A stretch of 64,000 bases of DNA, from NCBI RefSeq assembly GCF_031846585.1, contig NZ_JAVRHK010000002.1:62001-126000 (forward strand), in the 5' to 3' direction. The DNA is from Autumnicola musiva (GTDB taxonomy: Bacteria; Bacteroidota; Bacteroidia; Flavobacteriales; Flavobacteriaceae). Shown here piece after piece: positions 17,509 to 26,659 of this stretch (positions are counted from its first letter, which is position 1; every line of letters begins with the position of its first letter). A program made the position numbers and the translations under genes. The notes under the pieces are model-generated. The model saw only the letters and a list, made by a program, of their open reading frames with translations. It was not told the origin of the DNA and did not search any database.

Positions 17509-19089
17509 ATGGAGATAGACAATCTTATATCGGTACTTTCAATTATTGGTTTATCCAGTATGGTTTTCTATGCGATGTTTCGGGTTAGCAAGTATGCGTT
17601 TCTTTTGAATATCGCAATACTTTTATTTCTCATTTTCTTTATTTCTGAAGTGAATGAATTAGTATCAATATTGCTGTATCTAGCGTGTCCTCTAATGCTA
17701 ATTAATATAGGGTTCTATGTCTTTCTACACAAAACTGAAACCGTGCAGAATAGCGATAGAAAATATCAAGTCAATTTTGCTACGACCAAAGGAAATTTCA
17801 AACTGGATAATATCAAGAGGGGCGCGTCCATAATAGGTTCTGCCGGAAGTGGAAAGACAGAAAGCGTGGTATACGGATTTTTAAAACATTTCCGGAATGA
17901 GGGCTTTTGCGGAATCATTCATGATTACAAGGATTTTGAACTGACTGAAATGGCGTACCCACTTTTTAAAGATAACGATATCCCGTTCAAGATCATTTCC
18001 TTCGATAAAATCATCCACCGGGTAAATCCTATTGCGCCATGCTATTTAGAGAACGAGGAAAGCGTAAATGAGGTGTCAAGGGTATTAATTGAAAATCTTC
18101 TGGAACAAAGGGAAAGCGGAACTACCGGAACAACAAAATTCTTTAACGATGCTGCCGAAGGTTTGATTGGTGGTTTGATTTGGAAGCTGAAAACCGACTA
18201 TTCCAACTACTGTACGCTACCACATTTGATAGCGATTTATCAATTATTGGACACGGATAGCCTTATTCAGTTTTTGGAGACCAACACCATATCGAGGGCA
18301 ATGGCAGATGCATTTATTAGTGGTAAGGATTCTGATAGGCAGACCGCTGGTGTAAAAAGCACCTTGGCCAATGCGCTGAAACGAATTAGTACACAGCGCA
18401 TATTTATGGCATTATCCGCAGACGAAGTGCCACTAAATATTAATAGCGAGGATAATCCAGCAATCATTTCAGTAGTAAATAATCCAAAATATGAAACATC
18501 CTATTCGCCTGTTGTTGCAACCATTATTCACACCATTACCAAGCAAATGAGCGTACGCGCTCAGAGACCGTCTTTTTTATTGATGGAAGAAGCACCTACC
18601 ATCCGATTACTGAATATGCACCGCATTCCGGCAACACTTAGAAGTTATGATATTGCTACTGTTTATGTAATGCAGGACAAAATTCAGAATGATATGATGT
18701 ATGGCGATAAGGCAAGCAAAGCGATTTTGAGCAACCTATCCTACCAGTTCTTCGGAAAGGTCAATGACCCAGATACGGCTAAATATTACGAGCGTTTTTT
18801 TGAAATCATTAAAGACCCGACGAAAAGTATCAGTCGTGGCCATAATCTCGATTTTGATACTCGTATTACGACTGGCGAAAAAGAAATCCCAAAGATTAGA
18901 GCAGATGTGTTCTTTAGATTGAAACAAGGCGAGTTTATTACCTATGCCGATGGTAAGGATAAGAAAGTGCAGTTTAAATTAGCCCGAATTCAACGGCAGC
19001 TTCCTAAAGAATCCAAGCAATTTTCTCAGGCGGATTTAGCGGCTAATTTTGAACGGATTTATGATGAGGCGAGGTCAATATTTGGATAA
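17509..19089 (+). CDS. VirD4/TraG-type coupling ATPase
   Basis: Inner-membrane ATPase that links the relaxase-DNA complex to the secretion channel. Membrane helices fill residues 5-85. Walker A is GSAGSGKTES (near residue 113) and a Walker B-like FLLMEEAP lies near residue 360. The motor domain continues to residue 526, shorter than many Bacteroides TraG coupling proteins. Overlap with the relaxase operon indicates co-transcription. It converges on the PHP-ATPase gene with a 1-bp gap. Confidence 0.88.
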   Translation: MEIDNLISVLSIIGLSSMVFYAMFRVSKYAFLLNIAILLFLIFFISEVNELVSILLYLACPLMLINIGFYVFLHKTETVQNSDRKYQVNFATTKGNFKLDNIKRGASIIGSAGSGKTESVVYGFLKHFRNEGFCGIIHDYKDFELTEMAYPLFKDNDIPFKIISFDKIIHRVNPIAPCYLENEESVNEVSRVLIENLLEQRESGTTGTTKFFNDAAEGLIGGLIWKLKTDYSNYCTLPHLIAIYQLLDTDSLIQFLETNTISRAMADAFISGKDSDRQTAGVKSTLANALKRISTQRIFMALSADEVPLNINSEDNPAIISVVNNPKYETSYSPVVATIIHTITKQMSVRAQRPSFLLMEEAPTIRLLNMHRIPATLRSYDIATVYVMQDKIQNDMMYGDKASKAILSNLSYQFFGKVNDPDTAKYYERFFEIIKDPTKSISRGHNLDFDTRITTGEKEIPKIRADVFFRLKQGEFITYADGKDKKVQFKLARIQRQLPKESKQFSQADLAANFERIYDEARSIFG

Positions 19090-19090
19090 A

Positions 19091-21946
19091 TCAAAAGCCA
19101 TACTTATCCTTTCTTAGCCTAAATGCCTTTTCACCACCTTCCATAACTGACGTAATTTCGTTCTTTATTTCTTTCGCATCAATAGCACCTTCTGCTTTAA
19201 TAACACCCCTTGTTTGTGAGCTGGCATCCTTATAATCACAGCAGATAACTAATTCAGCATCACCATTAACTACTAAATTGGCATTATGGCTTGTGAAGAC
19301 TAATTGTCTTTTCTTTTTTGCGTTCCAAATATTTCGGATTATCGAATCGATAGCTCGATTATCAATGTCGTCTTCTGGCTGGTCAAGTAACAAGGGCATT
19401 CCCGGTTGATTAAGTAGAACTGTAAGAAGTGCAGTAGCTTGTTGTCCAGCAGAAGCATCTCGAAAAGGAATTTCATCGCCGAGCTCATTATTGGTTGTAT
19501 AAAAAAATTCCGGATTGAATTCCAATTCGGTTGCTGTTAATTGCAACCAATCATCGGTTGAAATTTTAGAATGAATTTTTAGTTTATGGTCTTCGGTAAA
19601 ACCTGTTGAATCTAAAATTGGCGTTAAAGGTAAATCTTCTGGATTATCTTCGTCCAGCTTAAATTCAGCTAATAGTCTTAGTTCTTCGGAAACGGATATG
19701 AATTCAGAAATGGGGTCTGCTTTACTGCGAACATTTTCCAATAGTGCATCTATTCGTTCTTCTCTAATCCTAGTCCCTTCAAGTATTGAACGCAATTTTT
19801 CCTTGAAATTCGCAAGATTAATGTTCTTCGTAACTACTGCTTTTATAAGGTTGTTTGACAAATCCGTAAAATTTGTTGCTTGATCATTCAAGACACCAAC
19901 TTTTTCTATATGCAGGTTTTTCCATTCTTCCTTATAGGTGTTATAATCATTCTCAGGATTTCCAAGCTCTTTAATCACAGATTTTCTTTCAGCAACTAAA
20001 CTATTTATCTCGGCCAGACGGTTTTCAAGTTTTTTTATGTTCGATAATTGCTCTTGACTAGATTGGGACTTACCCTTGGCTGTTTCATATTCAGAATTAA
20101 ACAAGGTTTCCTTATTTTCCCATTCTTCTACAATTTCATTGTAAGCCTTCAGTCCACTTTCGCTAAAAACATCCTTCAATATTTGAACAGCATCGTTGAT
20201 GTTCTTAAATTTTGTTTTGATTTCGGTATCGAGCTTACTTATTAAATCCTTATTTTCAACATCATCAAGGAAAGGTTCTATAGGCTCTGGGTACAACTTC
20301 AAAAGTTTAATAAGTTCGTCTGTTTTGGAATCAAAAAGAGTCAGTTCAGATTCAGTATTCTCTATTATTGTTTTTTCTAACTCAAATCTTGATTTCTTAT
20401 CAATCGTTTTTTGATCAACTTCTGAAATACCTTTCAACGATTCCCGAATACCCTTTACCTGTCCTTTTATAGAACTTCCTTCAATATTAAAATTGGCTAT
20501 CTCGTTCTGTACTTTTTTCTTGCGAACCAATTGGTTATAGGAATTTTTTAGTTTTAGATTCGTTTCATCTAAATTGTATGAGATCCGCTCTAAGCTACTT
20601 TTTATAGGTTGCTCAATGAATCGCTTAAGCTCTTCTGTTTTTACACCTACATCGCTTAGCTGTTTCTGACTGTATGATTGGATAGGCAGCACCTTACGGA
20701 TATCCTCTTCACTAACTTTTTGAAATTCGTTATCCCCGATTTTCAAAAGTATTTCTCTGCTTGCAGAATTTCTTTTAACGATATGGCGTACATCGTTTTT
20801 GACCATCGTTATTCGCACCTCACCACTAACAGCGGTCAATGTTTTCCTGATCAGGGTGTCTCTTCGATTCTGAATAATATCCAGCTCTTCGTAATTACCA
20901 ATTTTTACTGTTTGGTCGCACAGTCCCCATCTGATGTATTCTAATATGGTTGATTTACCCGTTCCTCTTCCACCGATTAATGCGTTATACTGCTGGTTAA
21001 ATTTGATATTAAAACTTCCTAAAAATTTTGAGTTTGTAACATCGATTGCTTCAATAAATATTTGTGGCATTTCTGGTTCGGCCTGGGATATTCTGGATTC
21101 TTTGGCCAAACACGCTTGCCTAATCGCCTCTGCGGTAGGTTCAGCCCATTTTACCCAAGTAGAATATTTTCCAAATTCACGTCCGTCTTCATACCTATTA
21201 TCGGATGTAGAGACAAGGCCTATACTTTTATTACCGTAATTAACATCGCCACCATTAATTTTATTCTGATATCCCGATTCTTGCGAAATTTCTTTATCAA
21301 CATAACCACCAACACAGGGCATTTTAATGTAATGCTCTTGGAAGCCTTGGCGTATTATTGAATGTTGACCACCTTTACCAACATTAGGTAGAACAATATA
21401 TCTACCCTTGCAATAGTTTACTTCATCTAAAACTTTGTGAAGCTGAGATAGGTTATTGATTACCTCTTGGGAAATTCTTTGGGTTTGAACTGTCTGCCTA
21501 TCGAATTTATCTGTAGGTTGTATACCGATAAAATTAAGAACAGAATTAAGATGTGTATCTTCGAAATCAGCGTCAAAAATAATTATAACTTGACTGGCTG
21601 GATTGGAAAGGCTGAGTTCAATACCTGGAAAGACTGTAACCATTTTTTCTGGTTCGCCCATCAATTCGTGTATTTCGTTCTGCTCTTTGGCAACTTTTCT
21701 TAAATGCTGGACAAAGACCACGTCGTGATGGTCAGTCATTGCGATGGCATTGATTCCAGAGTTACTTATTTTATCCAAGTATTCTTTACAAAATTGTTCT
21801 CGATTGTCTTCGATTTCCTGTTTTTCGATTTGTGATAAATTTGCTATTTGCTCAGCGTTTACACCAAAACGAGCACCTGTCCAATTAATGTCTCTTGGGC
21901 TGTGTACTTGAAAATCACATCTATAAAATTTTGCGCCTTTGTCCAT
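19091..21946 (-). CDS. TrlF-family PHP-domain plus SMC-like ATPase (candidate defence gene)
   Basis: Large two-module protein, 951 aa from the ATG at 21946; an upstream TTG would add 9 residues. The N-terminal PHP phosphoesterase part shows CDFQVHSPRD near residue 10, MTDHHDV near 70 and FPGIELSL near 106. The ATPase has Walker A GGRGTGKST (near 325), the Q-loop region SYSQKQL, a coiled coil from about 440 to 740, signature SAGQQATALL, Walker B LLLDQPEDD and H-loop FTSHNANL near the C-terminus. All key residues are present. Inserted on the opposite strand between two halves of the transfer region, which marks it as cargo. A role in phage or plasmid defence is inferred. Confidence 0.82.
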   Translation of the reverse strand: MDKGAKFYRCDFQVHSPRDINWTGARFGVNAEQIANLSQIEKQEIEDNREQFCKEYLDKISNSGINAIAMTDHHDVVFVQHLRKVAKEQNEIHELMGEPEKMVTVFPGIELSLSNPASQVIIIFDADFEDTHLNSVLNFIGIQPTDKFDRQTVQTQRISQEVINNLSQLHKVLDEVNYCKGRYIVLPNVGKGGQHSIIRQGFQEHYIKMPCVGGYVDKEISQESGYQNKINGGDVNYGNKSIGLVSTSDNRYEDGREFGKYSTWVKWAEPTAEAIRQACLAKESRISQAEPEMPQIFIEAIDVTNSKFLGSFNIKFNQQYNALIGGRGTGKSTILEYIRWGLCDQTVKIGNYEELDIIQNRRDTLIRKTLTAVSGEVRITMVKNDVRHIVKRNSASREILLKIGDNEFQKVSEEDIRKVLPIQSYSQKQLSDVGVKTEELKRFIEQPIKSSLERISYNLDETNLKLKNSYNQLVRKKKVQNEIANFNIEGSSIKGQVKGIRESLKGISEVDQKTIDKKSRFELEKTIIENTESELTLFDSKTDELIKLLKLYPEPIEPFLDDVENKDLISKLDTEIKTKFKNINDAVQILKDVFSESGLKAYNEIVEEWENKETLFNSEYETAKGKSQSSQEQLSNIKKLENRLAEINSLVAERKSVIKELGNPENDYNTYKEEWKNLHIEKVGVLNDQATNFTDLSNNLIKAVVTKNINLANFKEKLRSILEGTRIREERIDALLENVRSKADPISEFISVSEELRLLAEFKLDEDNPEDLPLTPILDSTGFTEDHKLKIHSKISTDDWLQLTATELEFNPEFFYTTNNELGDEIPFRDASAGQQATALLTVLLNQPGMPLLLDQPEDDIDNRAIDSIIRNIWNAKKKRQLVFTSHNANLVVNGDAELVICCDYKDASSQTRGVIKAEGAIDAKEIKNEITSVMEGGEKAFRLRKDKYGF

Positions 21947-22129
21947 AAAGTGTTTGATTTTTACAACCGCCAAAGTTAATTAACATTTTGAGTATTTTAA
22001 CATTTCAATCCAGTTTAGTTTTTACAATCATGTTCTTATATTCGGAATAACTGTAGTCTTTTTGCAACCGTATGCATCTATCCTCACAATTTAATATCAT
22101 TATCTTTACTGTCCGATTTTATTAAAACA

Positions 22130-22448
22130 ATGACCGAAACAAACCGCATAGAATACAAACGAGAACTATCCGATGGACTTGAAAAGAGGTAATTGCATTT
22201 CTGAATTATCGTGAAGGTGGCATTATCTAGATCGGTATTGATAAGGAAGAGAACACTTTCGGTTTGGCTGATGCGACGGTGACCAGTTAAAAATTAAAGA
22301 CAGGTTGAAGAACAATATTTGTCCTTCAGCTTTGGCTATTAATGAATTTGCCGTTGGTAAGCACATTACAGCTATCAAAAATAAAGGTTTTTTAGTCCGT
22401 CACGGTGATACAAGAGGCTCTTGGGAAATCAACCTCGATGAAAAATAG
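22130..22448 (+). pseudogene. Decayed AlbA_2-type ATP-binding regulator
   Basis: The ATG at 22130 opens TETNRIEYKRELSDGLEK, the start of AlbA_2 (divergent AAA_4) proteins. A one-base loss after GLEK shifts the frame. In the next frame EVIAFLNYREGGII reads on, with TAG where a Tyr codon is expected, and later a further shift restores LKIKDRLKNNICPSAL. The last 40 codons resemble the winged-helix C-terminus (IKNKGFLVRHGDTRGSWEI). The middle of the gene is missing, so it cannot make a working protein. Confidence 0.75.
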
Positions 22449-22457
22449 AAAACTCTA

Positions 22458-22829
22458 TTAAAAAGGCGCTTTATCCTTTGAACCTCTTGCGGTAGCCAGC
22501 CATTTGCCTTCCTGTTTAACCAGTTTAAAAACACCAGGCGTTTTATCATAAGCTGTGGTATATTTTACCCAAGCCACGTTCCCCATAATCGTATCCTGCA
22601 AAACAGTAAAGTTGGAATCATCCTTTACCGTAGCATTAAACATATTTATAGTATTCATATAGTTAGAATATGCCTGTGGTGTTGAGTTAGCCTTTAAAGT
22701 TTCTTCATCTTTTTCATAAAAGCTTTCAATAACAATTTGGGCTGTGGCACTTGGCCCCGAGATTTTAGTTTCAGAATCAGCACAAGAAAGTAACAGCGCT
22801 ATGAGCGAGAAAACAACAAATTTTTTCAT
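22458..22829 (-). CDS. Small lipoprotein at the end of the tra operon
   Basis: 123 aa with signal peptide and lipobox LLLSC (Cys16). The C-terminal part (VAWVKYTTAYDKTPGVFKLVKQEGKW) resembles NTF2-like or DUF4878 lipoproteins. It lies 7 bp downstream of traN, so it is probably a late gene of the transfer operon. Function unknown. Confidence 0.7.
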   Translation of the reverse strand: MKKFVVFSLIALLLSCADSETKISGPSATAQIVIESFYEKDEETLKANSTPQAYSNYMNTINMFNATVKDDSNFTVLQDTIMGNVAWVKYTTAYDKTPGVFKLVKQEGKWLATARGSKDKAPF

Positions 22830-22836
22830 ATCAGTA

Positions 22837-23694
22837 TTAATTTGGGTTATTAATATACCTATGCGATAGTTTCATTTTTATATTTCGTTCGCCATTCTTT
22901 TCATTCAATTCCAAAATTGCCCTCCGGTCATCAGATAATGAAAATTTGGATAATACATAAACAAAGCGAGCCGTTTCATTTTCCATAATCTTGGACGGCA
23001 GATTATGTTTATATATCGGTTCTTGATAGAGCCGTTGCAATGATTTTCTTTTTCCTTTTTGTCGAGTTTCAACTGATAGGTTCAAGAAATTCAAATCGTA
23101 ATCCATTGTAGAAGTATTTTCAATCTCGATAACGAAATAGAGTTCATCCTTATCAAAAACAATGTTCTCTACGGTCAAGATAATACCTTCATTTCGTTTC
23201 TTGATACGTCCTATACGCTGTTTTCTATTGAGAAGATATGAGCAGAATTTTTGGTAATAATAGGTGCTGTTATCTACAAATTCTTCAGATGATTTTACAA
23301 GAATCGAATCCTTTAAAATCGGCCTTTCATTACCGATACTTTTGGATAACGGAATGAAATAATTGAGCTTAGAAAGCTGTTTTTTATACCTTACAATATA
23401 CGAAAAAATCGAACCATTTCTATTGACTACCAGTAGATTACTTTCCTTCCCCGGCTTCGCTTGAAGAAGGCCAAAATACTGTTCTTCTTCACGATTGTAA
23501 GTAAATACAAAATTGTCAGAACCGGTTATGCCTTGGCGGATAGGTTCTGGGAAGAATAGCGCAACATTCTTGGTGTCGTTGGCATAAATAGTGTCAAGAG
23601 GTATGGGTTGCTGTTGTGCTGTAGCCTGTGCCAAGCAAAGTCGAGGTGCGAAAGTGTAAACAAATCCAATTAATATTAAGATAAAAGTTTTCAT
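22837..23694 (-). CDS. traN: Conjugative transposon protein TraN
   Basis: Periplasmic/outer-membrane component of the Bacteroidota (CTnDOT-like) conjugation channel, DUF4138 family, VirB9-like role. Signal peptide residues 1-22, then a beta-rich domain of 285 aa in all, with NIVFDKDELYFVIEIENTS near residue 185. Overlaps traM by 4 bp. Confidence 0.85.
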   Translation of the reverse strand: MKTFILILIGFVYTFAPRLCLAQATAQQQPIPLDTIYANDTKNVALFFPEPIRQGITGSDNFVFTYNREEEQYFGLLQAKPGKESNLLVVNRNGSIFSYIVRYKKQLSKLNYFIPLSKSIGNERPILKDSILVKSSEEFVDNSTYYYQKFCSYLLNRKQRIGRIKKRNEGIILTVENIVFDKDELYFVIEIENTSTMDYDLNFLNLSVETRQKGKRKSLQRLYQEPIYKHNLPSKIMENETARFVYVLSKFSLSDDRRAILELNEKNGERNIKMKLSHRYINNPN

Positions 23695-24620
23695 AGTTTA
23701 GGCTTTAGAATTAATCTATAGTTATTTAATACGGTTACTTTAACATTGCGATTGTTTCGTCTTAGGACTTTTGAGACACCGCCTACTTGCGGAATGGCAG
23801 GTATGTTAATGTCACCAATAATATCGTCCAAAACTTCGGTGGTGGCTTCTGCCCTGAAATTGTTCTGTACGTAGATGCCCTCGCTACCATCTGATAAATC
23901 AAAAGCCTTGAGTTTAGTAGGGTGGTGCTGTATGTTTTCAATTTCAATGAGCGCTCGGTTGGGTTGAAAGCTGATAAATCCAAAAACAGGTGTGTTCTTA
24001 GGCATTTCTTTACCACTTATGGTAGCAACTTTGGTAAGGCGCATTCGTAATCTGGTATTCGCTTTTACTACTTGATCGCCATCTACAACCACATAAATAG
24101 TTTCATCTGTATTGCCGATGATTGAAACTTCATTGAGTTTGGGCGCAGCAGCAAAGAACAATTGATGTTCCAATCCCAGTTCTTTCGCTTGGATTTTTTG
24201 TTCTCGTTTTACTTCTACAGAATCTATCTTTGAAACCGCTTTGCGAACAGTTCTTTTGTGTCCCAAGTTTTGGTATCGCTTTTCTGAATATTGGATCTTA
24301 CCAGCTTCATATATGCTATCTACGATACGCTCTTTTTCGCGATCTGGAAGATCTGGGTCGTAAAATCCCAAGGAATCAATCAGTTTTTCATCATAAATGC
24401 TGGGCGCATTATTTTCACGTACTTTCTTCAAGTCGTTAATCGCATCCAGTTTGGAATCATACTCTTTTTGATCTTCTTCTAAATCTGGAACTAATGTTTG
24501 CTTAAGGTTTTCAGTTTCACTTTCATCATCGCCCATTACCATTACGGAATAAGAAATGATGAATATGACAATCACGGCCAATACTGCTGCAAATACTATT
24601 TTATTCTTTTCTACTTTCAT
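23691..24620 (-). CDS. traM: Conjugative transposon protein TraM
   Basis: Spans the envelope in the conjugation channel (VirB10-like role). One N-terminal membrane helix (residues 8-30), a charged linker to about residue 140, then a beta-rich C-terminal domain (ETIYVVVDGDQVVKANTRLR, about residue 165 onward). 309 aa. Overlaps both neighbours, consistent with coupled translation. Confidence 0.87.
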   Translation of the reverse strand: MKVEKNKIVFAAVLAVIVIFIISYSVMVMGDDESETENLKQTLVPDLEEDQKEYDSKLDAINDLKKVRENNAPSIYDEKLIDSLGFYDPDLPDREKERIVDSIYEAGKIQYSEKRYQNLGHKRTVRKAVSKIDSVEVKREQKIQAKELGLEHQLFFAAAPKLNEVSIIGNTDETIYVVVDGDQVVKANTRLRMRLTKVATISGKEMPKNTPVFGFISFQPNRALIEIENIQHHPTKLKAFDLSDGSEGIYVQNNFRAEATTEVLDDIIGDINIPAIPQVGGVSKVLRRNNRNVKVTVLNNYRLILKPKL

Positions 24621-25224
24621 CGTTTAGTTTTTTTAAGGTGTTCTCGAAATAGTTGGTAATTAATAATCCGTGCGGATTGTTGGGGAAGTTTCTGTCAACC
24701 GTAATCAAGTTTCCGGTGGAAATCAACTCATAGGTGTCGATGATTGAACCTCTATTGATTTCAAAAATGGTGGTTGTTATAAAACTATACGAGCCATTAT
24801 TTTCAGATAGTCGTGAATCGATGCTCAGTACTTTTTGAACCAAGGAATACTGAAGCAACCTGTTGTAAACACCATCCGCTTTTTTCTGGCGGTAGAGATT
24901 GTCCACGGAACTATTGCCCAACCACAATGCCTTTTCCAAATTGCGTTCATAATTACTCGCATCTATGTTATAGAAGTAGTTATGGAACAGATCCAAATGT
25001 GCTAAAGCTTCAACCCGAAAATTTTCCTTTTGGGTTACGAGCTTCAGCGGAATTATACTGCCATCGGTATTGATAGCAAAGGCACTATTAAGGGCTTTTT
25101 GATTGGTGTTGAATACCATCCAAACCGAAAATGTGCTGGATAGTAAGGCGCAGACAACTACTGCCAAAACGATAAACCGATTCAATTTTAGGACGCTGTA
25201 AATGTTCTTGTAAGGTGTTTTCAT
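24601..25224 (-). CDS. traK: Conjugative transposon protein TraK (VirB8-like)
   Basis: Inner-membrane scaffold protein. Starts MKTPYKNIYSVLKLNRFIVL, one membrane helix (about residues 15-38), then a periplasmic NTF2-like domain to residue 207. Overlaps traM by 20 bp. Confidence 0.87.
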   Translation of the reverse strand: MKTPYKNIYSVLKLNRFIVLAVVVCALLSSTFSVWMVFNTNQKALNSAFAINTDGSIIPLKLVTQKENFRVEALAHLDLFHNYFYNIDASNYERNLEKALWLGNSSVDNLYRQKKADGVYNRLLQYSLVQKVLSIDSRLSENNGSYSFITTTIFEINRGSIIDTYELISTGNLITVDRNFPNNPHGLLITNYFENTLKKLNDESRKE

Positions 25225-25235
25225 TCTGAAAATAT

Positions 25236-26078
25236 TTAGTTGGTAAATAGTCTTAGCGTAAATGACGTGGCACGTTTATATAGGGTGAATTTCAAGAAAA
25301 CAATAAAACCTACTGATCCCAACTGAACCACAGGTGCAAAAAAGCCCTGGCCAACCTCTGTTCCAAAAAGGTTGACCCAAAAATTGGTGTTGATTTCCGT
25401 ATATATGGCATTGATAAATATATTGACCAGAAAGAAAGCTGGCACCAGCATAAACACCGCTGCATATAGTTTGAAGAACGTATAGGCGAGCGAACGAAAC
25501 TTTTCAAAAACTGCAAGACTAATGACCAAAGGAAAAAATGCTTGCATTATTCCTAAAAGGAAGAAGCGCTCTGCTAAGAATAGCGGGTAGATGAACAAAT
25601 CCAATATCCAAAGTAGGGTAGTTAAGATAAATGCCAATATTTTAAAACCGTATAAAGGTGTAACCAGGGCTTCATATAAAAGTGTCATCGCTGAACTTGC
25701 GGCATCAAACAAACTTACTTCTTCCTCTAATGGAATATCCTGCATTTGCAAAGGCAATAATGCTGGTGCTGTTCCTCGATATTGTTCTTCAATGGCGACT
25801 AAAATGCCATCAAAAAATCCCAATACCTGAGTTGAGAATATGACCAAGATGACAATGGTAAAATTCTTGACCAATTCACCAGGACTCAATCCCCAAGTGT
25901 AACCGTCCTTCTCTGCAATTCCTTCGTTATATTTTTTAAGGATGTTGACCAAAAAGAACAAGACAGCGAGCGTTTTCATTCCCGCAATTGTGTATTGCGA
26001 AAAATTGCTGGCTTGTATGGTCTGGAAAATGGTATCGATATATTCCAAACCAATTCCTAAGAGAATGGTCGCGTTCAT
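25236..26078 (-). CDS. traJ: Conjugative transposon protein TraJ (VirB6-like)
   Basis: Polytopic inner-membrane channel protein, 280 aa, with about six hydrophobic segments and only short loops. Located between traI and traK as in CTnDOT-type operons. Confidence 0.85.
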   Translation of the reverse strand: MNATILLGIGLEYIDTIFQTIQASNFSQYTIAGMKTLAVLFFLVNILKKYNEGIAEKDGYTWGLSPGELVKNFTIVILVIFSTQVLGFFDGILVAIEEQYRGTAPALLPLQMQDIPLEEEVSLFDAASSAMTLLYEALVTPLYGFKILAFILTTLLWILDLFIYPLFLAERFFLLGIMQAFFPLVISLAVFEKFRSLAYTFFKLYAAVFMLVPAFFLVNIFINAIYTEINTNFWVNLFGTEVGQGFFAPVVQLGSVGFIVFLKFTLYKRATSFTLRLFTN

Positions 26079-26079
26079 T

Positions 26080-26655
26080 TTAATAGAATGTTTCTCGGTT
26101 ATTGACTTTATCTTGCATCTTTCTGAAAGAAATAATGTCTCGATAGCGTTTTGTTTTTGTAGTTATGTTGGAAACCATCTGCTTTGATTCCAGCTCCTTT
26201 GCTTTTAAAATTTCAGCACGTTCTGCATCGCTCATTTTGAGATAATCGCTGGACAGGACTTCATCAATAAAATCTACCGTCTCCAATGAGTTTTGAACAA
26301 TAGCATCAAAAGATTTTACAACCCTTGAAACTTCCTCTGGTTTGATGTAGGGCGAGTTGAGTATGTCCAGTACATCGTTCTGCATTACGGTGATAAGGCG
26401 CTGATTGTTCTGTCCAATTTCCTCAACTGCTCTAAGCTGTTGTACCACACTTGATACTTTCTCAATGCTCTCCTTTGCATCTTTTAAGAACTTTACAGAC
26501 TTAATCATTTGAGCTGTCTGTTTACCTGATTCTACAAGTTGTTTTACCAAGCTGATAAAATTGGTATTGTCATAAGTGGGCATTCCCTGACACGCAGCGC
26601 GTGCGGGTAATAAAAAGATGAATACCGTTGCGATAATTAAGATTTTTGTCTTCAT
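26080..26655 (-). CDS. traI: Conjugative transposon protein TraI (DUF4141)
   Basis: Exported helical protein, possibly VirB5-like. Signal peptide (residues 1-23), then mostly alpha-helical sequence to residue 191. It lies 4 bp after the VirB4-type ATPase gene and 1 bp before traJ. Order and size match the DUF4141 protein of Bacteroides transfer operons. Confidence 0.8.
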   Translation of the reverse strand: MKTKILIIATVFIFLLPARAACQGMPTYDNTNFISLVKQLVESGKQTAQMIKSVKFLKDAKESIEKVSSVVQQLRAVEEIGQNNQRLITVMQNDVLDILNSPYIKPEEVSRVVKSFDAIVQNSLETVDFIDEVLSSDYLKMSDAERAEILKAKELESKQMVSNITTKTKRYRDIISFRKMQDKVNNRETFY

Positions 26656-26659
26656 AATA

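Noticed and set aside
20934..21239. 101-codon + strand ORF within the PHP-ATPase gene
   Set aside because: Antisense shadow; the - strand frame has all PHP and ATPase motifs.
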